Shown: one piece after another, positions 1-5,866 of the stretch
Layout: each line of letters opens with the position of its first letter
Numbering within the stretch: the first letter of the stretch is position 1
Origin: Deltaproteobacteria bacterium
GTDB lineage: Bacteria > Myxococcota > XYA12-FULL-58-9 > JAUUZB01
Length of the DNA: 6,238 nt
Reading direction: 5' to 3'
NCBI GenBank assembly: GCA_030590185.1
Contig: JAUUZB010000278.1
Location: forward strand, 1 to 6,238
The notes under the pieces: model-generated
Database searches by the model: none
Seen by the model: only the letters and a program-made list of their open reading frames with translations
Told to the model about the DNA's origin: nothing
Position numbers and translations under genes: made by a program

Positions 1-1202
1 AGCACCGCCTTGGCCACGGGCTCGATCAGGTAGTCAAACAGACCCATTGAATAGATGAAGTTGAACTTACCCCACTTCTCGGAGAGCCGCGGGGTGCGCA
101 GCATGGTGCGCACCGAATCCTGAATGAAGGTGGCGTGCAGCGGTTTGCCGAGCCGCTCCTCGGCCGCTTTGAGCTCGCCCTTGGCTTCGGCCAGGGCGTC
201 CGCGTCCTGATCGAGGAGAACGATCTCATATTGATCCGCCTGGCTTGGATCGGTGAGCAGATCCTGTAGCTCCCAGGCAGGGCCGCAGGCCACCGACATG
301 AAGCGGAAACGGCCGCCACCGGCCCGCTCGTGTTCCTCGCCGAGCTTGACCAGGACATCCTTGAGCGCCGTCCGGCGGTTGCGCACCGCCTGGGCCGCGG
401 CCGTATCGAGCGGATGGTGGTGCATGATCTTGGCAAAGACCGACGGGCCGGTAAACCCCCGGTCGTAGAGCATGCGCATCATCTCCGAATCGCCGGCGTA
501 GCCCCGCGGCTTGAGATTGGTGCGGGTCAGAAACTCGGAGGCCTTGATGATGTCCCAGACCTGTTTGCGAAAGTAGAAACCGTGACGCTCGTGCTCGTGT
601 TTGGTGAATCCCTCGACCAACTTCGCGAGCTCGGTGAGCTTGGCGTCGAAGAAGACGCAAAACTCCTCGTAGGCGATGTCGATTGCCACCCGGTGTACGC
701 GCTGGCGGGTAGTCTCCGGCTCGTCGCTGATGTTGCGGTCGATGTGATCGAAGAGCGAGCGGTAGACTTGCAGATCGTAGACCAACGCCGCGGTGTAGTC
801 CCGGAAGGCCGGCTGGATCTCCTCCTTGCGACTCCACACCAGGTGGAGCTGCTTGAGCTTCTCCTGAAAATCGATGATCACGCCGTCGCGGAACAGCGAC
901 GAGAAATCGTAGATATCCGCGGCGAAGCTCAACCGGCCCATCCCCGGTGGCAAGGGCGGGTCTTGGGTGCGACGGTAGGGATGCGGGTGGGGCTCGTACA
1001 CGCCGGGGCCTAGAGCTTGCTTCTTGCGTTTGAGCTCCAGCTCGAGACCACTAAACGGGGTCGCGGCGTCGAGCTGTTGGCCGTCCTCGAACTCGACGAT
1101 GAGAGTATGCGGCGCCGCTCGCAGCACGTTAATCGGCACCTCACCGCTGGCCGTGTTCATGCAGCCGCGAACCGAGGTGATGCGTTGACGCCGACCGGCC
1201 AT
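1..1202 (-). CDS. PhcB-like SAM-dependent methyltransferase (partial, C-terminus outside window)
   Basis: This is an open frame of 400 codons with no stop, starting at ATG 1202-1200 and running off the window at position 1. The C-terminal half is a class I SAM methyltransferase fold. The glycine-rich motif I reads SVACGPAWEL (residues 303-312). The acidic end of strand 2 is LLDQD (D331), an acidic residue follows at D362, and a conserved block NFIYSMGLFDYL lies at 381-392. Before it, KPRGYAGDSEMM (231-242) is the signature I associate from memory with proteins named 'extracellular factor 3-hydroxypalmitic acid methyl ester biosynthesis', i.e. PhcB of Ralstonia, which methylates a 3-hydroxy fatty acid to make a quorum signal. 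Residues 1-80 are a separate small domain, possibly a degenerate PilZ-like one (RRQR near the start), and 90-230 is mostly helical. The start lies 2 nt after the stop of the STAS-like gene, so translation is probably coupled. Fold assignment is strong; the substrate is inferred. Confidence 0.82.
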   Translation of the reverse strand, partial: MAGRRQRITSVRGCMNTASGEVPINVLRAAPHTLIVEFEDGQQLDAATPFSGLELELKRKKQALGPGVYEPHPHPYRRTQDPPLPPGMGRLSFAADIYDFSSLFRDGVIIDFQEKLKQLHLVWSRKEEIQPAFRDYTAALVYDLQVYRSLFDHIDRNISDEPETTRQRVHRVAIDIAYEEFCVFFDAKLTELAKLVEGFTKHEHERHGFYFRKQVWDIIKASEFLTRTNLKPRGYAGDSEMMRMLYDRGFTGPSVFAKIMHHHPLDTAAAQAVRNRRTALKDVLVKLGEEHERAGGGRFRFMSVACGPAWELQDLLTDPSQADQYEIVLLDQDADALAEAKGELKAAEERLGKPLHATFIQDSVRTMLRTPRLSEKWGKFNFIYSMGLFDYLIEPVAKAV

Positions 1203-1204
1203 GA

Positions 1205-1570
1205 TTACGTCCCGACGATCTCGATCCTTCCATCCTCAGTCTTGAACACCTGCAGGGCGGTGAAACTCAGCGATTGCCACTTGAGCGCCTTGCTGTAGAT
1301 CACCTTCACCTTGGCGCTGCCGCGCTTGGCCTGCTCGAGGATCCGGATCAACGGGGTGATGGTGGAGGAGTTCATGTACTCGAGCCGTTGGAAGTCGATT
1401 TCGATCGGCTTGTCGCCAGCGGCCGCGAGCTCCAGCGCCTTGGACAATACAGGCAGCACAAACTGACTCGGCTCGCGGGCGGTGCTCTTGCCCAGCCAAT
1501 TGATCCGCACCACCTCCCCATCGTCGAGCTCGATGGTGAGATTGCGCTCGTTGAACGTTTCGATCGCCAT
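1205..1570 (-). CDS. STAS-like (SpoIIAA-type) small regulator, slr1659-like
   Basis: A 121-residue protein with no signal peptide or membrane segment, so cytoplasmic. It alternates strand and helix: a beta-rich N-terminus, then IEIDFQRLEYMNSST (56-70), then a long helix. This matches the anti-sigma-factor antagonist layout, where the phosphorylated Ser sits in a D-S-S-G loop. Here the loop is M66-N67-S68-S69-T70, so the Asp is Asn and the Gly is Thr, but Ser68/Ser69 are kept. It resembles what I recall as the 'slr1659 superfamily regulator' family (name from memory). The ATG at 1570 is chosen because AGGAG sits 5 nt upstream; the frame is open further upstream, but there it overlaps the HATPase gene and has no family-like sequence. 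It lies 19 nt after the HATPase stop and 2 nt before the methyltransferase start. Its likely partner is that HATPase, as in SpoIIAA/SpoIIAB switches; this is inference. Confidence 0.8.
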   Translation of the reverse strand: MAIETFNERNLTIELDDGEVVRINWLGKSTAREPSQFVLPVLSKALELAAAGDKPIEIDFQRLEYMNSSTITPLIRILEQAKRGSAKVKVIYSKALKWQSLSFTALQVFKTEDGRIEIVGT

Positions 1571-1575
1571 GACCA

Positions 1576-1580
1576 CTCCT
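1576..1580 (-). promoter_or_regulatory. Ribosome binding site of the STAS-like gene
   Basis: Read on the minus strand, AGGAG is followed by TGGTC and then ATG at 1570. This 5-nt spacing is close to ideal. It fixes the start of the STAS-like gene inside a longer open frame and rules out the upstream in-frame codons that overlap the HATPase gene. Confidence 0.75.
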
Positions 1581-1589
1581 CGAGCTCGC

Positions 1590-2072
1590 TCAGAGCTGAT
1601 ACACCGCCGACACCGCCAGGGTGTTCTTGTCGTCCACGTAGAAGTCGATGAGCGATTGGCCCTCGTAGGCGATTCGAACCAGGCCGAGACCGCTCTCCTC
1701 ATCCTCGAGGGCACGCTTGGAGACCTCCTCCAGACGCTCCAGGTAAGCCTCGAAGGGATCCTGGTAGCCCCGGATCCACTGGATCATCTCATCGAGCTTC
1801 ATCAGGTGCTCCTCGGCGCCCTCACCGATCGGATTCTTGACCTCGACCAGGATGCCGTGGGGCCGCTCGGTAATCGAGACCGAGATCCTGTCCTCGGACT
1901 GAAACTCGCCGTACTTGATGGCGTTCTCGGTGAGCTCGCAGGCGACCATGGTCACCGCGTCGACCACCTCGGCATCGATCTCGAGGCTCCCGAGGAAACG
2001 ACCGGCGGCCTCGCGCACGTTGTCGACCTCATCCCAGTCCGGCGCGATCTCTGCGTCCCAGCTAGACGCCAT
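1590..2072 (-). CDS. SpoIIAB/RsbW-like HATPase regulator, slr1658-like
   Basis: A 160-residue cytoplasmic protein with the GHKL ATPase N-box VACELTENAIKYGE (43-56), containing E46 (general base position) and N50 (Mg position). It has a late glycine box, ESGLGLVRIAYE (126-137). The intermediate box that normally reads DxGxG appears as VKNPIGEG (78-85), so the adenine-contacting Asp is Asn80. About 40 mostly charged, helix-prone residues separate it from the glycine box. Nucleotide binding may therefore be altered. By family analogy it would act as an anti-sigma/switch kinase acting on the STAS-like protein encoded 19 nt downstream. It resembles a family I remember as 'slr1658 superfamily regulator'. 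ATG 2072 is preferred over an upstream TTG at 2129 because GGAG (2082-2079) lies 6 nt before it and the first 19 residues from TTG look non-coding. The TGA at 1592-1590 ends the gene. Confidence 0.82.
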   Translation of the reverse strand: MASSWDAEIAPDWDEVDNVREAAGRFLGSLEIDAEVVDAVTMVACELTENAIKYGEFQSEDRISVSITERPHGILVEVKNPIGEGAEEHLMKLDEMIQWIRGYQDPFEAYLERLEEVSKRALEDEESGLGLVRIAYEGQSLIDFYVDDKNTLAVSAVYQL

Positions 2073-2078
2073 GGAATT

Positions 2079-2082
2079 CTCC
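2079..2082 (-). promoter_or_regulatory. Ribosome binding site of the HATPase gene
   Basis: GGAG on the minus strand lies 6 nt before the ATG at 2072. It supports that start against the alternative TTG at 2129. The 134-base spacer 2073-2206 upstream holds no other gene. I could not recognise a convincing promoter in it. Confidence 0.6.
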
Positions 2083-2206
2083 GGTCGAGGGGCTGATGAT
2101 AGACAACAAGGCAGACACTTCCATGGCAATCAAACCACAGCTACGGGCCGGCCCACAAGCAACCCGCCACGCCGCTGGCGCTGGAGAGCCCACCACGGAT
2201 GCCCCA

Positions 2207-2839
2207 TCACCAGATGATCTCCGACAGAATCTCCTCCACCTCGGCGAGCATGGCTCCGAGCCCCTGATCCTTGGCGAGGCTGGCCGCGGCGTGAAAGGTC
2301 TGTGCGGTTTCCCGCAAGCTCTCCTTGGGCTCGGCTGAGAAGAAGATCACCGGCAACACGGCGCGCTCCATGCGACCGAGCAGCCGCTCAGCGCCGCCCG
2401 CGGCCGTGAGATCTGGGTGGGCCGGCTCGATGATCACCGCGTCCGGGTTGACCTCCCCGAAGCGCTCGAGGAACTCGGCCAGGGAGGTGGCGACCGCGAC
2501 CACACAACCGACGCCATCGAGCGCTAGGGCGACCAGATCCGCGGTGACCTCGCTATCATCGAGGACCAAGATCTTGCGGCCGAGATGGGGCGGATCCTCG
2601 GCGCCGGCGACCGCCGCCAAACAGGAGAGGGCATCGGCCGCCGAATCCAACGCCAGGGCCAAGGACTCATTACCAACACACTGGGCGTCGAGGGAGAGTC
2701 CCCTGAGCTCCGCCTGCACCGTGCGACCGCCGCTCAGGTCATCGATGCCGCGGGCGGCCCAGATGGCTGACGCCAGGGCTAGCCTGCGCGCCCGCGCCTC
2801 GGAACGTTCCTCGAGAGTATCAAGCGCTCGTTCGGCCAT
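2207..2839 (-). CDS. Stand-alone receiver-domain protein with Glu at the phosphoacceptor site
   Basis: A 210-residue cytoplasmic protein. Residues 88-205 form a response-regulator receiver domain: KILVLDDSE (89-97) supplies the acidic pair D94/D95, PDAVIIEP (132-139) is the strand-3 end, VIFFSAE (164-170) supplies the conserved Ser169, and LAKD (188-191) supplies Lys190. The residue that should be the phosphorylated Asp is Glu138, 43 residues after D95, which is the normal spacing. It is therefore a pseudo-receiver or a permanently phosphomimetic form. Residues 1-80 are Ala/Leu-rich helices. They faintly resemble a histidine phosphotransfer bundle (AELRG at 43-47 where such domains have HxxKG), but the His is absent. 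There is no output domain, so it probably works by protein contact. It lies 134 nt before the HATPase gene and on the same strand, which suggests shared function. The start has only a weak ribosome site (AAGG 9 nt upstream). Confidence 0.8.
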   Translation of the reverse strand: MAERALDTLEERSEARARRLALASAIWAARGIDDLSGGRTVQAELRGLSLDAQCVGNESLALALDSAADALSCLAAVAGAEDPPHLGRKILVLDDSEVTADLVALALDGVGCVVAVATSLAEFLERFGEVNPDAVIIEPAHPDLTAAGGAERLLGRMERAVLPVIFFSAEPKESLRETAQTFHAAASLAKDQGLGAMLAEVEEILSEIIW

Positions 2840-2974
2840 GCTGCTCAGCCTTCATCCTGCCCCGCCGATCCCTCCTTCCGGAAAGGCCATAGCGAGGGCC
2901 CGCCCCGGACACAACGGCGCACGGCCTGGTTCCGTTGAGGGGCGGGGGGACCAGCGGCGGCACCACGCCGGGGC

Positions 2975-3733
2975 TCAAGGCCGAATCAGATAGCGCCCGG
3001 TCTTCGGATGCACGCGCACCCGCGGAATGTGCTGGTCGGCCTCGAAGGCGACATAGGCCGGTCGCAGGCTCTCCCAGAAGGCGAGCAACTGCGCGTCGGA
3101 CCCGGCCTGCTTCCGTAGGAAACGCATGCCTGGCTCGTCGAGGCGCGTCGGGAAGACGTGAATCACCACCGGCCGGCCGGCCAGGTGGGTGTCGAGCGCC
3201 ATCGGGTAGAGCTCTTCCACCGGGCCGTCCTCGATCGGAATGCAACCAATAGTCACGCAGTCGCCGTGGATCAAAATGGAACCGCCGAGGTTTGGCCTGT
3301 AGCCCAGGATCCGATCCGCGGCATTCGGGTAATTGATCAGGAACGATAGGTGGTAGCTGCTCTGGGCGTTGAACCAGGTCGCCGCGTAGAAACCCTCCGG
3401 TACTTGCAGGTCGCCGCGGCGGCGCTTGGGACCGAGCACCCCAGAGGAGGCGCAGATCGCATAGGTGGTGAGCAGGGTCAGGGGCTCGCCTTTGTCCGCG
3501 GCCCACACCTCGAGCTCCTGATCGTGCTTGAACACTCGGATGTAGAAATGATGGGCCGGGTAGCGAACCCCGGCGGCCTCGAACATCGCCCGCACCGTGG
3601 TCCCGGTGTTCTCGCGGGCGGCATCCACCCGTGGACCGGTGCTCGGCACGCGGGCGTGGGCGAGGGGCGCGGCGAGACCCGCGATGAGGGCCCAAAGGAT
3701 CGAGGCGGCAACGAAATGATGACGATGATGCAC
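2975..3733 (-). CDS. Secreted YafK/DpaA-family L,D-transpeptidase-fold enzyme
   Basis: A 252-residue protein with a signal peptide: n-region HHRHH, hydrophobic core about 7-22, and AHA before a cut after residue 27, so periplasmic. The catalytic YkuD signature is ILIHGDCVTIGC (153-164), giving His156 and Cys164. Upstream, GFYAATWFNAQSSYHLSF (114-131) and NYPNAADR (134-141) match the YafK subfamily, whose E. coli member DpaA/LdtF removes Braun lipoprotein from peptidoglycan. Length fits that subfamily. The enzyme probably cuts or forms bonds at meso-diaminopimelate; the direction (transpeptidase or amidase-like) cannot be told from sequence. The start codon is GTG, chosen because AAGGAG lies 7 nt upstream and the signal peptide begins there. 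A terminator separates it from the lipoprotein gene upstream, so a promoter should lie in 3734-3855, but I see no convincing match there. A 135-base spacer follows before the receiver gene. Confidence 0.9.
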   Translation of the reverse strand: MHHRHHFVAASILWALIAGLAAPLAHARVPSTGPRVDAARENTGTTVRAMFEAAGVRYPAHHFYIRVFKHDQELEVWAADKGEPLTLLTTYAICASSGVLGPKRRRGDLQVPEGFYAATWFNAQSSYHLSFLINYPNAADRILGYRPNLGGSILIHGDCVTIGCIPIEDGPVEELYPMALDTHLAGRPVVIHVFPTRLDEPGMRFLRKQAGSDAQLLAFWESLRPAYVAFEADQHIPRVRVHPKTGRYLIRP

Positions 3734-3740
3734 GGGCTTG

Positions 3741-3746
3741 CTCCTT
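3741..3746 (-). promoter_or_regulatory. Strong ribosome binding site of the L,D-transpeptidase gene
   Basis: AAGGAG on the minus strand is 7 nt before the GTG at 3733-3731. It is the reason to accept a non-ATG start, and the resulting protein begins with a normal signal peptide. Confidence 0.75.
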
Positions 3747-3855
3747 CACCACTTAGAGAAGCAAGCACCGTTCCAAAATCTTCCCCTTTCCTTTCAGCCA
3801 CCTACAGCACAGCACAGCCAAACCGCTTGACGTGTCGTAAACCCGGTTGACATAG

Positions 3856-3895
3856 AAAAACCGGCCTCTCACCCCAAGGGACGAGAGACCGGCCT
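3856..3895 (-). terminator. Intrinsic terminator after the Cys-rich lipoprotein gene
   Basis: On the minus strand, CCGGTCTCTC (3892-3883) pairs with GAGAGGCCGG (3870-3861). This gives a 10-bp stem with one G-U pair. Inside it, GTCC and GGGT close a CTTG tetraloop. Five T residues (3860-3856) follow directly. The same sequence read on the plus strand has a C-A mismatch and lacks the T tract, so it is directional. It begins 34 bases after the lipoprotein stop codon and isolates that gene from the L,D-transpeptidase gene. Confidence 0.9.
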
Positions 3896-3928
3896 CCTAT
3901 CCTGCGTGCGGGCAAAGGCCCGTCGGGA

Positions 3929-5794
3929 TTACGGACAGTCGATCACCTCCCAGCCACAGGCGCCGTCGGCGGTGAGCAGGCAACGGCCGCTCGGTCCACC
4001 GATGGTACCGTCGTCGCACTCGTAGTTCGGCATGCCGAGGGGCGGACCACACGCCTCGGGCTCGCACTCGTTCGGCTCGAGCTGAGGCTCGCACACGCCG
4101 GTGCAGACGTCCGGGCAGGGCATGTCGGGATCGTAGCACTCGGGGGGCGCCATGCAGTCACCGATCTCGGTGGTGCAGATCTCGCCCACGGCGCAGTCTT
4201 CGCTGCTGTAGCAGTAGAGCGGCTCCGCCGGCACACAGTACCCGGCACAAACCGTCACGCAGTCGACCGGATCGCCGCTGCTGTCCGGCTCGCACTCGGG
4301 CGGCATAAAGCAGTCGCCCCAGCTGGTGGAGCAGAACTCCTCGGGGCCACAGTCCATGTCGCCGTAGCAGGACGGGTCGTCCGGGAGGCAGAGCGGCTCG
4401 CAGGCCGGGCCGACTTCGCAGTGGTAGCCGGGGGCGCAGTCAACCGCGAAGCACTGTTCGGCGCTGGCGGTCCAACAGTCGTCGTCCGGGACGCAGATGC
4501 CGCAGCAGTAGGGATAGCCGAACTCGGTGTGGAAACCGGGCTCGCAGATGATCTCCACCGCCGGGCAATCGTAGTTGGCGCAAGTGTCGACGCAGAGGCC
4601 GTCGAGGGCGAAGGCGCCGTCGTAGCAGATGCAGATTGGCGGCAGCGGGCAGCCGTACTCGTCGCGGCCTGGGTAGTCCCAGAAGCCGCCGTCGCACTCA
4701 CCCACCGGCGGGGCGAGGTCCGGGCAGATCCAGTCACTCGGCCGGCAGATCCCCTGGCAGGCGCAGTCGGTGCAGGTCTCCCAGCAGGTGCCGTCCGCGT
4801 CACACTCGCCGTAGCAGCCGCAGTCGAGGAAGAGGCACTCCTCGTCGACCGTGCAGATCTCATCGGCGGCGCATTCGAAGTCGGAGAAGCAGTAGCGGGT
4901 GTCGTCGACCGGCACGCAGGCGCCGCAGCTCGGGAAGTCCCACTCGCGCGCGAAGCCCGCTGGGCAATCGTCGGTCAGGCACATGCCGTCGACGCAGGCG
5001 AAGTCGCCGCCGCAGTCCATGTCGGTGGCGCAGCCGCCGATGTCCGGAGCGCCGGAGGAGCCGGATGAACCGGCGACCGGGGGGCACTCGACCGGCTCGC
5101 AGTACCAGCCGCAGCAGTCGACCGGATCCTGAACCATGATGCTCCCGGGGGGGCATTCTGGAATGTAGTCGACCTCGGCGCAGGTCACGTCGTCGCAGTC
5201 CTCGTCCACCACGCAGATCGAGCAGCACTCGCCGGGACGGGTCACGGCGATGAAGCCGGGGGCGCAGGCGATCGCCGGGCAGACCATGTCGTCACAACCA
5301 CCGGGACACTCGTCGGAGATCACGTTGCCCGCATCGTCGAAGCAGACTTCACAGGCGAGGGCATCATCGCTCCACGGGTAGTAGAGCTCGCAGTTGTCCG
5401 GCTCCGTAACCGTGCAACTCGAATAGACCACGGCGCCGCCGACGTAGGCGCAGACTACGCAGTCCGGCTCCGGTAGGGTGATCAGCATGCACTCGACCTG
5501 GGTCTCGTCGCAGCCGCTCGAGATCGCGGTGCCATCTGCGTCCTCGCAGGTCTCGCAGGTATCGCCGGTGGCGGTGTCGATCTCGATCACCAACGTGGCA
5601 CAGTCGTCCGGGTTCGGTAGGGTCGTGCAGTCGCCGGAGTCGTCGCAGTATTCGAATGCGCCGTCATCCCCCGCCGAGAGCGTGATCGTTTCGGTGTTGC
5701 CCGACCCGGGCGGGTCGATGTTGCCTGGATCGGCGACGGTGCAAGCGCCAAGCAGAAATGCAAACCCAAGGGAGGCGTACCGAATACAGCCCAT
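3929..5794 (-). CDS. Large cysteine-rich, lysine-free surface lipoprotein with repeat modules
   Basis: A 621-residue protein beginning with a lipoprotein signal, FAFLLGAC, so Cys18 would be lipidated and the protein anchored in the outer membrane. I count about 88 Cys (14%), about 126 Asp/Glu, 7 Arg and no Lys. Three repeat types are visible: C-x2-C-x11-C at 80-95, 112-127 and 148-163; modules with a CC-x2/3-C core at 172-200, 205-237 and 410-440; and C-x5-C-x5-C-x(4-6)-C-x(4-5)-C at 255-277, 302-325, 476-501 and 528-553. A GSSGSSG linker (242-248) separates the N-terminal part. The cysteines are probably disulfide-paired outside the cytoplasm. No catalytic motif is recognised; a surface-binding or adhesion role is only a guess. 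ATG 5794 is preferred over the in-frame GTG at 5806 because GGAG (5804-5801) lies 6 nt before the ATG and overlaps the GTG itself. The gene is probably monocistronic, with a terminator directly after. Confidence 0.88.
   Translation of the reverse strand: MGCIRYASLGFAFLLGACTVADPGNIDPPGSGNTETITLSAGDDGAFEYCDDSGDCTTLPNPDDCATLVIEIDTATGDTCETCEDADGTAISSGCDETQVECMLITLPEPDCVVCAYVGGAVVYSSCTVTEPDNCELYYPWSDDALACEVCFDDAGNVISDECPGGCDDMVCPAIACAPGFIAVTRPGECCSICVVDEDCDDVTCAEVDYIPECPPGSIMVQDPVDCCGWYCEPVECPPVAGSSGSSGAPDIGGCATDMDCGGDFACVDGMCLTDDCPAGFAREWDFPSCGACVPVDDTRYCFSDFECAADEICTVDEECLFLDCGCYGECDADGTCWETCTDCACQGICRPSDWICPDLAPPVGECDGGFWDYPGRDEYGCPLPPICICYDGAFALDGLCVDTCANYDCPAVEIICEPGFHTEFGYPYCCGICVPDDDCWTASAEQCFAVDCAPGYHCEVGPACEPLCLPDDPSCYGDMDCGPEEFCSTSWGDCFMPPECEPDSSGDPVDCVTVCAGYCVPAEPLYCYSSEDCAVGEICTTEIGDCMAPPECYDPDMPCPDVCTGVCEPQLEPNECEPEACGPPLGMPNYECDDGTIGGPSGRCLLTADGACGWEVIDCP
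4136..5032 (-). repeat. Four copies of a five-cysteine module in the lipoprotein
   Basis: Copies lie at 5032-4964, 4891-4820, 4369-4292 and 4213-4136 (residues 255-277, 302-325, 476-501 and 528-553). All share C-x5-C-x5-C with a following C-x4/5-C. The last two copies are closest, with identical endings after the fourth Cys (MAPPEC against FMPPEC) and visible DNA similarity, suggesting a recent duplication. The first two are more diverged. Confidence 0.75.
4475..5281 (-). repeat. Three CC-containing modules (VWC-like look) in the lipoprotein
   Basis: Copies lie at 5281-5195, 5182-5084 and 4567-4475 (residues 172-200, 205-237 and 410-440). Each has a Cys, then C-x-PG about 5-10 residues later, then a CC pair and C-x5-C or similar. 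Copies one and three share CCSIC/CCGIC followed by V-x-D-x-D-C. The spacing recalls von Willebrand type C modules, but this resemblance is by eye only. Confidence 0.6.
5306..5557 (-). repeat. Three C-x2-C-x11-C repeats near the lipoprotein N-terminus
   Basis: Copies at 5557-5510, 5461-5414 and 5353-5306 (residues 80-95, 112-127 and 148-163) have identical cysteine spacing, with start-to-start periods of 32 and 36 residues. Middle sequences are similar, with a Gly then I/V and a Ser before the last Cys: TAISSGC, VVYSSC and NVISDEC. Confidence 0.7.
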
Positions 5795-5800
5795 CTGTCT

Positions 5801-5804
5801 CTCC
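5801..5804 (-). promoter_or_regulatory. Ribosome binding site of the lipoprotein gene
   Basis: GGAG on the minus strand is 6 nt before ATG 5794. Because it overlaps the alternative GTG start (5806-5804), it decides the start in favour of the ATG. The resulting signal peptide is a compact lipoprotein signal of 17 residues. Confidence 0.65.
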
Positions 5805-5849
5805 ACGATGCGAAGGATTGATTATCGACGTGTGTCGAGGTCGTACCTA

Positions 5850-5866
5850 TGCAGCTCGGATGCCAA
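5850..5866 (-). promoter_or_regulatory. Candidate sigma-54 (-24/-12) promoter of the lipoprotein gene
   Basis: Read on the minus strand, 5866-5850 is TTGGCATCCGAGCTGCA. The GG and GC pairs have exactly the 10-nt spacing required between the -24 and -12 elements. TTGGCA and TGCA match the consensus, with deviations at three other positions. Transcription would begin about 40-50 bases before the ATG at 5794. I saw no good sigma-70 pair in the same spacer. It is one short motif, so chance is possible. Confidence 0.35.

Noticed and set aside
226..837. Minus-strand open frame of 203 codons in another frame
   Set aside because: It overlaps the methyltransferase coding frame, is rich in Arg/Pro/Gly/His as expected from a shifted frame of GC-rich DNA, and has no motif.
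330..1013. Plus-strand open frame of 227 codons
   Set aside because: It is antisense to the methyltransferase gene, which shows clear family motifs; the plus-strand product has no recognisable domain and arises from GC-rich codon bias.
2145..2154. GGGCCGGCCC palindrome before the HATPase gene
   Set aside because: A 10-base GC palindrome without spacer is expected by chance in GC-rich DNA and has no supporting context.
2880..2940. AACGG/CCGTT inverted repeat between the L,D-transpeptidase and receiver genes
   Set aside because: Only 5-bp arms with a 14-base loop and no T tract; too weak to call a terminator.
2820..3752. Minus-strand open frame of 310 codons overlapping the L,D-transpeptidase gene
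   Set aside because: Arg/Pro-rich composition and no domain; the overlapping frame carries a signal peptide and the catalytic His/Cys motif.
3800..3825. TTGGCT...GC sigma-54-like motif before the L,D-transpeptidase gene
   Set aside because: The GG to GC distance is one base short of the strict spacing required for sigma-54.
3829..3857. Plus-strand TTGACG plus ACATAG promoter-like pair
   Set aside because: It would fire directly into the terminator region and antisense to the lipoprotein gene, with no plus-strand gene to serve; the -10 match is poor.
4421..5068. Plus-strand open frame of 215 codons rich in Ala and Val
   Set aside because: It is the antisense shadow of the cysteine-rich lipoprotein, whose repeats and lipobox prove the minus-strand frame.
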